In this document: positions 1-5,752 of the stretch, piece by piece | Numbering within the stretch: the stretch's first letter is position 1 | Layout of the letters: each line of letters opens with the position of its first letter | Source: Clostridiales bacterium | GTDB taxonomy: Bacteria > Bacillota > Clostridia > Peptostreptococcales > JAAYPU01 | Direction: 5' to 3' | Assembly (NCBI GenBank): GCA_012519645.1 | Contig: JAAYPU010000012.1 | Span: 1 to 5,752 of the forward strand | DNA: 5,752 nucleotides | Position numbers and translations under genes: made by a program | The notes under the pieces: model-generated | Told to the model about the DNA's origin: nothing | Database searches by the model: none | The model's input: the letters and a program-made list of their open reading frames with translations, nothing else

Positions 1-1100
1 CATGCATATTTAAAGGCAAGGCATGAGCACACCGTATTGATGATTGAAATGTCAAGGTCTTCCTTAGATATTTTCATAGCCGACAAAAACTCTTTATTCT
101 TTTTAATGGATTTCATCAGTAGCTTTTTATCTTTTTCATCCAAATCGATTTTATAAAGCAGGTTTGACAAGGAAATAATTAAATCCATATATGATGTACA
201 CTTGATTGCGTCTACTGTTTTCATACCCGCAGAAACGAATTTTTTATAATCAGTTTCTGAATATTTCGGCATCAACCCCATAATTGGATTGACAAGTAAT
301 TGAGTTGAAGCATTCATCAAGTTAACGTATGAACCTAACTCATATTGTTGTGCTTCTGACATCTGATTGTAATCCGTGCCAAAAGGCTTGATTGCATTTA
401 TCGCATTTTCGAGCTTGAGAGTTTCGTCTTTAATGCGGGATATGCGTTCGTTTAATTCCACGATTGCGAGTTCATATGATTTAATATCTCGTTTGCTGAT
501 CAAAGTAAAAATATCTTCAAGCCGTTTCTGATCGCTTTTTGATTTCCAGAACAAAAGCCCGCTGCTAAGAACGGCAACTCCGGCTATTGCCCATCCGACA
601 GGCCCGGCAAGAGCTAATAAGGCATTCCCAGCCGCCATTCCACCGCCTCCAGCAGCAAGAGCACCTCCACCTAACCAGGCTAATGCCGCATTAGTTGCAG
701 CCGCCCCACTTAAAGCAGATATGGCAGTTCCTGTTGATGCGACACCAAACGTTGTTGCTATACCCATTGCTGCTGTCGGACCAAGCGCAACAACTGCGAC
801 ACCGGTTCCTACTCCTAATGCACCTTTACCTGCATTTTTGGCTGCAGCAATTTTATAGTCTGCTTCTATTTTTTCAGCTTGCTGTTTCCAATTTAAACGG
901 ACTTCTTTTAATTTTTCATACTGCAACAGTTTCTCACTTGGAACGTTTCTAATTTCATCAAACAGTGCTTGTATATTGTTTAATGCTTCGTAGAGGCTGC
1001 TCGTGTTTTTACCGAGTTCATCAATGCTCTTATTAGTCTTTTTTATGGTGGCTTCAGTCTGCTCTTGAGCGATTTTGAGTTTTGACTTTTTCTTAGCCAT
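1..1100 (-). CDS. Gly/Ala-rich hydrophobic-core protein of unknown function, partial (3' end outside window)
   Basis: The frame is open from the ATG at 1100 down to the left edge, giving 366 codons with no stop. The C-terminus is therefore missing. I do not recognise a named family. Visible layout: residues 1-90 are Lys/Glu/Gln-rich and look helical or coiled-coil. Residues about 91-184 are a long hydrophobic stretch packed with Gly and Ala and many small-xxx-small spacings, including runs GGG (144-146) and GGGG (151-154), ending in the boundary sequence GLLFWKSKS. Residues 186-366 are charged and helical again. This plan fits a membrane-inserting or pore-type protein, but that is inference. 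The start is supported by AAGAGG at 1108-1113, seven bases upstream. The gene begins two bases after the stop of the upstream 491-codon gene, so the two are almost certainly co-transcribed and probably translationally coupled. Residues 51-57 (RNVPSEK) repeat exactly in the upstream protein. Confidence 0.85.
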   Translation of the reverse strand, partial: MAKKKSKLKIAQEQTEATIKKTNKSIDELGKNTSSLYEALNNIQALFDEIRNVPSEKLLQYEKLKEVRLNWKQQAEKIEADYKIAAAKNAGKGALGVGTGVAVVALGPTAAMGIATTFGVASTGTAISALSGAAATNAALAWLGGGALAAGGGGMAAGNALLALAGPVGWAIAGVAVLSSGLLFWKSKSDQKRLEDIFTLISKRDIKSYELAIVELNERISRIKDETLKLENAINAIKPFGTDYNQMSEAQQYELGSYVNLMNASTQLLVNPIMGLMPKYSETDYKKFVSAGMKTVDAIKCTSYMDLIISLSNLLYKIDLDEKDKKLLMKSIKKNKEFLSAMKISKEDLDISIINTVCSCLAFKYA

Positions 1101-1102
1101 GA

Positions 1103-2578
1103 TTAAACCTCTTTTCTAAAATAAGAATCTATATCCGCTTTCGTCTTTAGATTTTTTTCCGAAGGAACGTTCCGCAGCTCTGACAGCTTTGAGGACTTCC
1201 GAAAAGCTGCTATGTACATATCACTTTCCCGCAAGTCGCTAACAAAGGTTAAAAGAAGTCTGTCATCATATTTTTGAGCCAGAATGTTTAGCCCGGCAAT
1301 ATAATTATCAACAATGGTTTTCTCTTTTTCTGCAAAGATAGCTTCTTTCTCTTCTCTCCAATAATTAATTGCTCGTTTGCCTTCTCCGTATAAGGATATT
1401 GCAAAGCGCCCAACACCTACGATATTAAGGCGCAAGTAAAACTCAACGGGATTAAATGCTCCCGCACCTTCTGCAAACCCACGAAAAGTTGCATCGCTTA
1501 TATCCAGCAAGCAAAATGTTCCATGTGCCACCGTTAGCATTCTTTTAACTGTCGGGTTTGAGAAAGGTTCGCAAGTTTTCCACATAAGAGCAAAAGAGCG
1601 ATCGCATTCATCGGTTTCAGCAAAATATTTCACAAGTCTTCTCACTGCATAGATAACCCGGACCAGCAGCTCATTTATAAATACCGGGATAGCCTGCGCA
1701 GTCTGGAAGCGGGCATCATAGCCTTCTTTGTAGATGTTTAGTGCCAAGTCATTAACCGCCTTATCGAAGTTGGATGCAGGGATATTCAACGATCTTTTTA
1801 TTGCAATAATGTCATTTGTCCAGGTCCAAAGAGGAGATGGGATTCCCATTCCGCGTCCTTTACTACTTGATGAACCAGACATATCAGAAATCAGATGGCC
1901 AAACCAGTTTACAAAAGCACAGAAAAATTTGCTCGGAACATTATTACCTCTCAGCTTATACTTTCCGTCCGCTTCCACGAGAGAAATCAAGTCTCCATCA
2001 GAAATAAAATGCGAAGTGTTTGAAAACTGATCCAATATTGAGAAAAACAATCCGCACAAGCTCGGATTATGAGCAAGAGATTTGAAATGGTGATTACTCG
2101 GATTCAGGTCAAACACAAAACCGGCAGCATCTCTGGCACCGCGCTGGTCATAAGGAATCTTGAACTTCCTATCAAGATAACCAATTGCTGAAGATAACGA
2201 TTGGTTCTCTTTGTTTTTATACCCACAGAGTTTTGCAAAATCAATGGTTCTATTTGCAAACCATTTATCTGTATCATCACCAATTGGAGATTCACCGGGT
2301 TTTCCAACTAAAAATATATCAATAACACCGCACAAAGCACCGGAACCTGCAGCCAAGATATAATCAAGTTTGTCACACTCTGGCTTTAATCCATTTATTG
2401 AATCAACTGTCTCATTAAGAGACTGTATTTCCAATTCTGCATGTGTGAGTGCTGACGAAACAGATGATGTAAAATCAAATTCATCATCCTCAATGCTCAT
2501 TTCGAAAATCAGGCCGGCTTTTTCCACTTCCGTGCATTCACTGATTTTATTCTCCATTTTTTTCTTATCTCTTTTCAT
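1103..2578 (-). CDS. Conserved hypothetical protein with several hydrophobic segments, first gene of a two-gene operon
   Basis: This is a 491-residue product of unknown function. The sequence style (HHFKSLAH, GHLISDMSGSS, a repeated AIPVFINELL-type helix) resembles an uncharacterised bacterial family I recall only vaguely, so I give no name. The N-terminal 70 residues are acidic and polar. Hydrophobic segments lie at about 73-92 (ILAAGSGALCGVIDIFLVG), 173-183, 217-231, 296-312, 346-360 and 380-397, so membrane association is plausible. His/Asp-containing motifs lie at 163-170, 227-235 and 351-362. Residues 400-480 are charged and helical and carry RNVPSEK at 469-475, which recurs in the downstream gene product. 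Start choice is uncertain. ATG at 2578 has no clear ribosome site, while the second ATG at 2557 (giving 484 residues) is preceded by AAGAGA at suitable spacing. The next gene starts two bases after this stop (TAA at 1103-1105). Confidence 0.88.
   Translation of the reverse strand: MKRDKKKMENKISECTEVEKAGLIFEMSIEDDEFDFTSSVSSALTHAELEIQSLNETVDSINGLKPECDKLDYILAAGSGALCGVIDIFLVGKPGESPIGDDTDKWFANRTIDFAKLCGYKNKENQSLSSAIGYLDRKFKIPYDQRGARDAAGFVFDLNPSNHHFKSLAHNPSLCGLFFSILDQFSNTSHFISDGDLISLVEADGKYKLRGNNVPSKFFCAFVNWFGHLISDMSGSSSSKGRGMGIPSPLWTWTNDIIAIKRSLNIPASNFDKAVNDLALNIYKEGYDARFQTAQAIPVFINELLVRVIYAVRRLVKYFAETDECDRSFALMWKTCEPFSNPTVKRMLTVAHGTFCLLDISDATFRGFAEGAGAFNPVEFYLRLNIVGVGRFAISLYGEGKRAINYWREEKEAIFAEKEKTIVDNYIAGLNILAQKYDDRLLLTFVSDLRESDMYIAAFRKSSKLSELRNVPSEKNLKTKADIDSYFRKEV
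1108..1113 (-). promoter_or_regulatory. Ribosome binding site of the downstream operon gene
   Basis: The minus strand reads AAGAGG here, seven bases before the ATG at 1100. It lies inside the last codons of the upstream gene, which supports translational coupling of the pair. Confidence 0.7.
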
Positions 2579-2617
2579 TTAGTTTTTATGAAATGACTTT
2601 ATTTTTCGACAACGCAC

Positions 2618-2740
2618 TCACTCTTTTGCCCTTGGCATCAAGACAGCATACTCAAAATGTCTTGAGGTAATGAGATTAATGTCATTAGTATACGGAAACT
2701 TATCTATCTTGCACAACTGATATTTATCTGCGTTTGTATG
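2618..2740 (-). other. Coding-like scrap between genes, possible gene remnant
   Basis: One minus-strand frame reads through most of this gap with protein-like composition (for example ITSRHFEYAVLMPRAKE) and ends in TGA at 2618-2620. It has no start codon of its own. Upstream it overlaps the end of the DUF3795-like gene in another frame. It may be the 3' end of a deleted gene, or simply a chance open frame. I do not recognise the product. Confidence 0.2.
2687..2716 (-). promoter_or_regulatory. Possible promoter for the two-gene operon
   Basis: On the minus strand there is a good -10 hexamer, TATACT (2687-2692), 18 bases after a poor -35 candidate, TTGTGC (2711-2716, three of six matches). It lies about 110-140 bases upstream of the operon start and inside the short gap after the DUF3795-like gene. 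Read-through from that gene is the alternative, since both lie on the same strand and I see no strong terminator between them. Confidence 0.3.
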
Positions 2741-3155
2741 ACACAATTTCAGGATTAAGTCCATTACATCCATACTCACAAACAAGAAGATACTTGCTAT
2801 CGGTCACAACGCCATAGCACCTGTCACTATTCGGCTTTTCTATCTGGTTTCCTAAGTATACGTCATTATCATTCAATAATTTAATACCTTCTCCATTTGG
2901 AAGCACGTATTCCAAATTCACAAGGAATCCATTCAGAAGGTTTAAGCTGTCAACATACAAATACTTAATCCCGAGGGAATTAATTTCTTCGATTAATGTA
3001 TTTTTTAATGCATTAAATGCCTCAAAGCCACCGGTTTTGATACATTCTGCAGCTATACAGCTGCCGCCAAAAGGATGGCCGTTACAAACGGTGCAGCCGC
3101 CGCACTCTTTTACTCTGCTGCAATCCTTACAGCAATCAACTCCACAAATCGCCAT
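2724..3155 (-). CDS. DUF3795-like cysteine-rich protein
   Basis: This is a small soluble protein of 143 residues from the chosen start. The N-terminal region is packed with nine cysteines (residues 4, 8, 9, 12, 18, 21, 24, 33 and 38) in a pattern like CGVDCCKDC...CGGCTVC...C....C. This is typical of the uncharacterised DUF3795 group and suggests binding of zinc or an iron-sulfur cluster, though no ligand is known to me. The rest contains the family-like stretches VNLEYVLPNG and LLNDNDVYLGNQ, and ends with NPEIVSYKRR before TAA, so it looks full length. A further ATG at 3170 would add five residues. I reject it because GGGAG at 3164-3168 sits eight bases before the ATG at 3155, and the predicted transcript starts about at 3173, which leaves no room for a ribosome site in front of 3170. 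The gene has its own promoter and no obvious functional tie to its neighbours. Confidence 0.85.
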   Translation of the reverse strand: MAICGVDCCKDCSRVKECGGCTVCNGHPFGGSCIAAECIKTGGFEAFNALKNTLIEEINSLGIKYLYVDSLNLLNGFLVNLEYVLPNGEGIKLLNDNDVYLGNQIEKPNSDRCYGVVTDSKYLLVCEYGCNGLNPEIVSYKRR

Positions 3156-3163
3156 TTTGCGTT

Positions 3164-3168
3164 CTCCC
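3164..3168 (-). promoter_or_regulatory. Ribosome binding site that fixes the DUF3795-like start
   Basis: The minus strand reads GGGAG, eight bases before the ATG at 3155. It overlaps the upstream in-frame ATG at 3170, so it favours the shorter product beginning MAICG. Confidence 0.75.
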
Positions 3169-3179
3169 ATACAAAATAA

Positions 3180-3209
3180 ATTTTACTCTGCATTCATCCA
3201 TTGTTTCAA
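3180..3209 (-). promoter_or_regulatory. Sigma-A-type promoter of the DUF3795-like gene
   Basis: The minus strand has TTGAAA (3204-3209, five of six matches to the -35 consensus) and TAAAAT (3180-3185, five of six matches to the -10), with an 18-base spacer. Transcription would start near 3173, about 18 bases before the ATG at 3155. This is the best promoter I see in the window. Confidence 0.6.
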
Positions 3210-3626
3210 GAAGGAAGCTTACAGGACGGAACCCGTCGTTACAGGAAATCATTGCTGATCCTTTAAGCAAAAGAGACAGTCCCTGCTACTTCTATATAGT
3301 CCCCCCTTGCACTGCGGCCAGGTGCCACACCAATATTCATACATTCTTGTGCAATTGGTCACAGATTCTCCGGAATGCCCCAGAGTAGTTCACAAGTTAA
3401 TATCTGTTGCTCTAATTGATTTACTGGTAGTTTTATATAGATAATGGGAAGTTTGATATGTTCTCTCATACTGGGTGGCCCAAGTTGATAGAACTCATTC
3501 TACCTGTCATTATATCAAACATACCAAATATCAAATCGAGCAAAGAGTCTTGCCCCAGAGACAATAGTCTATGATAATAGGCAGAAAGCAAAAAAAGTTA
3601 ACTAGCGCTTCGAAATTTTATATTCC
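3210..3626. other. Gap of about 420 bases without a recognisable gene
   Basis: I see no convincing gene, RNA or mobile element here. There is a short open stretch on the minus strand (3249-3389, with a possible ATG at 3344 and a cysteine-rich 31-residue product), but it lacks a ribosome site. There is also a weak 9-base inverted repeat (3451-3459 and 3512-3520). A run of T on the minus strand at about 3592-3598 follows mcrC, but no strong stem precedes it, so I do not call a terminator. The stretch may be debris from the loss of older genes. Confidence 0.4.
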
Positions 3627-4271
3627 TTAGTTAGAAATTTCCAGCACATCGTTTTGGAAAAGCTCTTTTATCTTAACTGTCGCATTTTTAATCTCCTCTA
3701 TCTCAAATGGAAGCCCACAAAGAATAACTTTATTGCAGATCCCGCCGATCCTATCTGAATATTGTATTTTTTGAAAGCTTAAAGTTTTTGCTGGATAAAA
3801 CAATATTCCAGTCTTATGTGATTGAGGCTCAAATGAACAGTAAGCTAATAATTGATGTAGGTCTGACCTATGCGTCTCATTCAACGTATCAGATTTTATT
3901 CCACGGGCATAGAAATGCGCTTTATACTTAGCATCAGCTATGTAAATACTATTGCTAAATTTGATCATAATATCAGGCTCAAGATATTTTAAACCCCATC
4001 TAGGAATATTTCCTTTACCTGCAATTTTCCCATTATAGATAACTGTGCCAGATAGCCCCTTTATGCTGTTCGTTACTATATGCTGAACATATCGTTCAAA
4101 AAGTTCAGCCATATCCATACGCCATGCCATACAAATAGTGCTGTCTTTTTGTAATAAAATATTAGCTTGTGCTTTAACATCTTTTATACATGCTGGATCA
4201 CTGGCGTGAATCAGTAATAAATCAGCCCTACGAGCAGCGATCGATGCCACCTTCCTTTGTATTGACATCAC
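3627..4271 (-). CDS. C-terminal McrC nuclease fragment (214 residues after the premature TGA)
   Basis: This holds the catalytic half of the McrC-like protein. Residue numbers are from the GTG at 4271; add 239 for the unbroken protein. MAELFERYV (54-62) is the conserved helix that precedes the nuclease core. The PD-(D/E)xK signature follows as PD at 99-100, then DAK at 113-115 inside IYIADAKYK, and a downstream Q140xxxY144 (HQLLAY) as usual for this fold. All catalytic positions are intact, which suggests recent inactivation. GTG at 4271 or ATG at 4268 could be a reinitiation start, but neither has a well-placed ribosome site and both are internal to the parent gene, so independent expression is doubtful. 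Confidence 0.6.
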   Translation of the reverse strand: MMSIQRKVASIAARRADLLLIHASDPACIKDVKAQANILLQKDSTICMAWRMDMAELFERYVQHIVTNSIKGLSGTVIYNGKIAGKGNIPRWGLKYLEPDIMIKFSNSIYIADAKYKAHFYARGIKSDTLNETHRSDLHQLLAYCSFEPQSHKTGILFYPAKTLSFQKIQYSDRIGGICNKVILCGLPFEIEEIKNATVKIKELFQNDVLEISN

Positions 4272-4361
4272 CCTGCCCTGGTATTTAAGCCTTAAAGAAG
4301 CTGGAACTGTTAAATTTGTAATAATACCTTGTGCGATATTGAATACATATTTAAGCTCCTG

Positions 4362-4364
4362 TCA
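4362..4364 (-). other. Premature in-frame TGA in mcrC
   Basis: The codon lies between NHKE and QELKYVFNIA in one continuous frame. Both halves use codon positions congruent with the ATG at 4988 (4988 and 4271 differ by a multiple of three), so this is a nonsense change, not a frameshift. Confidence 0.85.
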
Positions 4365-4988
4365 TTCCTTATGATTCATTGAAAAAATACTGTCCTTTGC
4401 CGGAAATTGTAGAGCTTTTCTTGGGTCTACAGTTCTCGCGGCGTGTTTTGCCCAATTTGTATTTGATTTCGGATAGCTATGTTCTCTATTGACAACTTCA
4501 AATTGTACCCAAGCATACTTGTATGCTTTCTCGAATAACTCAACATACTTTGCAGCTTCATAGTATAAAGGTGGCCTCAACTGAAGAGGAAGAGTTAGTG
4601 GCTCCCCGTCAGCATACTCTGGTGTAATTGAATACTCCAATGAACTTAATAACTGCGTCAACTCATCAAATGTTTCCTTTTCACTATCAAATCTTGGAAC
4701 TACTTGAAAGTCTTTATGAGCAATGCCATCATATGGCATCCTAATTGGAATAGCCCCTATTTGATTCGAAGTTATAAAACAAAGAGACAAATCACGATCT
4801 GCGCCACTTAACACTACCTCAATTCCCAAGAAATCAAGCATTCTTTTATTTAGCAAAAGAAATTTTTGAACCGCACTCTCAATGTAACGTTTATCAACCT
4901 TTTTATCAAACAACTTCTCGTATATTTCTTTACTTTTCAACTCTTGTGACTTCGACAGACATGGCATTTTGAAAAACAGATTGTCCAT
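4362..4988 (-). CDS. N-terminal fragment of the McrC-like protein (208 residues before the premature TGA)
   Basis: This is the part that would still be translated from the normal start. It covers the N-terminal region of the McrC-like protein, which has mixed alpha/beta character (LGIEVVLSGADRDLSLCF, then an acidic helical stretch around residues 100-120, then a Tyr/Phe-rich helix around 141-163). It has no nuclease residues, so alone it cannot cut DNA. It could in principle still bind McrB, but that subunit is truncated too. It ends ...SMNHKE before TGA. Confidence 0.6.
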   Translation of the reverse strand: MDNLFFKMPCLSKSQELKSKEIYEKLFDKKVDKRYIESAVQKFLLLNKRMLDFLGIEVVLSGADRDLSLCFITSNQIGAIPIRMPYDGIAHKDFQVVPRFDSEKETFDELTQLLSSLEYSITPEYADGEPLTLPLQLRPPLYYEAAKYVELFEKAYKYAWVQFEVVNREHSYPKSNTNWAKHAARTVDPRKALQFPAKDSIFSMNHKE

Positions 4989-5630
4989 TTAACGGTACAA
5001 CTCCTCACCGATTGTTTCACGGAAATAATTCACAAAATCATCTTTAGCACGTGAAAGCATACCATCGTTAAGATATTCCTTTATGAGTGGCATAATCTCA
5101 TACTTCAGTCTAGTTTTGATCTCATTATCTGGATTTTTATTAGATACTATGTAATACGCATGGCCAGGCTGTAAGTTTAATTCTTCGTCTGTTGCATAAT
5201 TCTCAAAAATGGCCGCAATATCATTAAACTCCTTATCACGGAATACTTTACCTGGCTCAACCGTAATAACATGTGGATATAAAGTATACCATGCAAAACG
5301 CCTTCTAAGAGCAAAATCTACAATCGCTAAACTTCGATCAGCCGTGTTCATCGTTGCCATTATATACAAGTTTTCAGGCAATTTATCCAATGATAATCCT
5401 GGGCATATCTCTATTTCTGTATCACTATCTGACATGGTTGGTTCGAGCAAATAAAAAGCAGGGCCTAAAACATTAGATAGGTTTGCTCTATTAATTTCGT
5501 CAATAATCAAGAATACCTTTTGTCCGTTTTTTTCACTATCCAAGGCAGCCTTTATTGCTTTTACAAAAGCACCTTCGCGTTCGCTGTATTTCAATTCGGC
5601 GGCATGAACATCAGGCATAATCCCGTATAA
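4989..5630 (-). pseudogene. mcrB: mcrB-like AAA+ GTPase gene, 5' part removed by an insertion sequence
   Basis: McrB is the GTP-driven AAA+ motor that recognises modified DNA and drives the McrC nuclease. The remnant encodes about 213 residues (209 from the ATG at 5618). Numbering from that ATG: Walker B is at 35-46 (VFLIIDEINRAN, with D40 and E41). The NTAD motif typical of McrB GTPases is at 91-94 inside MATMNTADRS. The arginine-rich ALRRRF that follows (103-108) supplies the finger residues. The C-terminal helical lid runs to GEELYR and TAA. Missing are Walker A (GxxGxGKT) and the N-terminal DNA-binding domain. The frame extends upstream of 5618 as LYGI before meeting the insertion-sequence end at about 5631; LYGIMPD would match the position of the usual FIEGIRP-type motif after Walker A. 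The ATG at 5618 is thus an internal methionine. mcrC follows with no gap. The missing 5' part probably lies beyond the element, outside the window. Confidence 0.82.
5001..5006 (-). promoter_or_regulatory. Ribosome binding site of mcrC
   Basis: The minus strand reads GAGGAG within the last codons of mcrB, 12 bases before the mcrC ATG at 4988. It fits coupled translation of the two subunits, although the spacing is slightly long. Confidence 0.55.
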
Positions 5631-5752
5631 TGAACCCAGAAAACAAGACAGACAAAACGGTCAAAATAAGTTAGAATGTAGCTATGGATAAGAGAAGAAA
5701 TTTTACACCCGAACAAAAAGCAAAAATTGTAATGGAGGTCTTGCGGGAAGAA
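5631..5752 (+). mobile_element. Left end of an IS3-family insertion sequence (partial)
   Basis: The element is recognised by its transposase start at 5684 and by the terminal sequence TGAACCCAGAAAAC at 5631, where the mcrB-like coding ends. IS3-family ends characteristically begin with TG and carry an A-rich or C-rich terminal repeat. The exact boundary and the 3-5 base target duplication cannot be confirmed without the right end. It is oriented away from mcrB and has disrupted that gene. Confidence 0.65.
5684..5752 (+). CDS. IS3-family transposase OrfA, N-terminal fragment (runs off right edge)
   Basis: The 23 visible codons read MDKRRNFTPEQKAKIV... and continue to EVLREE. This is the standard start of the helix-turn-helix DNA-binding protein OrfA of IS3-family elements (IS150/IS3-like groups have RKFTPEFKAKVVLEVLRE-type starts). 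OrfA binds the element's ends. A -1 frameshift normally fuses it to the DDE transposase OrfB, which would lie outside the window. ATG at 5684 is the only sensible start, although I see no strong ribosome site in front of it, which is common for these tightly controlled genes. It is the only plus-strand gene. Confidence 0.8.
   Translation, partial: MDKRRNFTPEQKAKIVMEVLREE

Larger units (their letters stand above)
3627..4988 (-). pseudogene. mcrC: mcrC-like gene (restriction nuclease subunit of a McrBC/LlaJI-type system), broken by an in-frame TGA
   Basis: McrC-type proteins partner the McrB GTPase and supply the PD-(D/E)xK nuclease that cuts DNA carrying modified cytosine. Here 453 codons, about the family's usual length, run in a single frame from the ATG at 4988 to the TAA at 3627-3629. 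They are interrupted only by TGA at 4362-4364 (codon 209). The 90 bases after that TGA remain open and protein-like (for example QELKYVFNIAQGIITNLTVP) and join straight into the nuclease half. One point mutation, for instance from TGG or CGA, would explain this. TGA recoding is unlikely because the other genes here encode Trp with TGG and have no in-frame TGA. The ATG follows the mcrB TAA with no gap, and GAGGAG at 5001-5006 is the likely ribosome site. A sequencing error at one base is the main alternative. Confidence 0.8.

Noticed and set aside
695..952. 85-codon plus-strand reading frame
   Set aside because: It lies wholly opposite the Gly/Ala-rich minus-strand gene, has Leu/Gln/His-rich composition typical of an antisense shadow, and has no ribosome site.
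3249..3389. Short minus-strand frame with a cysteine-rich 31-residue product starting at 3344
   Set aside because: No ribosome site or promoter, and no recognised family. It is too short to distinguish from chance.
3451..3520. Inverted repeat GTTTGATAT / ATATCAAAC with a 52-base loop
   Set aside because: Only nine bases in AT-rich DNA and far apart, so it is expected by chance. It has no associated gene start or T run.
3376..3560. Direct repeat TGCCCCAGAG at 3376-3385 and 3551-3560
   Set aside because: Ten-base matches are expected several times by chance in a window of this size. It is not flanking a recognisable element.
3592..3626. Rho-independent terminator after mcrC
   Set aside because: There is a run of T on the minus strand, but the palindromes before it (AGCGCT, GTTAAC) are too short to make a stable stem.
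4362..4364. Selenocysteine or reassigned TGA in mcrC
   Set aside because: No cysteine or selenocysteine is known at this place in McrC, I see no convincing hairpin just downstream, and all other Trp codons in the window are TGG.

Overview
The window looks like AT-rich accessory DNA from a low-GC Gram-positive bacterium, most likely a Clostridia-type gut Bacillota. The evidence is the codon use, the purine-rich Shine-Dalgarno sites, the cysteine-rich DUF3795-like protein and the IS3-type transposase. This placement is an inference from style, not from a marker gene. All genes run on the minus strand except the insertion-sequence gene at the right edge. From right to left, which is the direction of transcription, there are three blocks.

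Block 1 (about 3627-5752) is a ruined McrBC-type (LlaJI-like) modification-dependent restriction system. The left end of an IS3-family element (from about 5631, with the transposase start at 5684) abuts the mcrB reading frame. Only the C-terminal half of the GTPase motor remains in the window: Walker B, the NTAD motif and the arginine-finger region are present, and the Walker A part is cut off. The mcrB stop codon is followed directly by the mcrC start codon. mcrC has a recognisable PD-(D/E)xK nuclease domain but is broken by one in-frame TGA at 4362-4364. The 208-residue and 214-residue reading frames on either side are two parts of one gene in the same frame, not two genes.

Block 2 (about 2581-3626) is a roughly 450-base gap with no recognisable gene, followed by a small cysteine-rich DUF3795-like gene. 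That gene has its own good promoter and ribosome binding site. A 145-base gap follows it, containing a coding-like scrap and a possible promoter.

Block 3 (1-2578) is a tight two-gene operon of unknown function. The first gene encodes a 491-residue (or 484-residue) protein with several hydrophobic segments and conserved-looking His/Asp/Gly motifs. Two bases after its stop codon the second gene begins, and it runs off the left edge after 366 codons. Its product has a charged helical N-terminus, a long Gly/Ala-rich hydrophobic core and a charged helical C-terminal region. The two proteins share the exact heptapeptide RNVPSEK (near the end of the first, near the start of the second), encoded by different codons. 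This suggests a shared interaction or membrane-proximal element. The pair lies beside a restriction-system remnant and an insertion sequence, so it is the best candidate here for an undescribed, possibly defence-related or membrane-acting system. The sequence alone does not prove that role.
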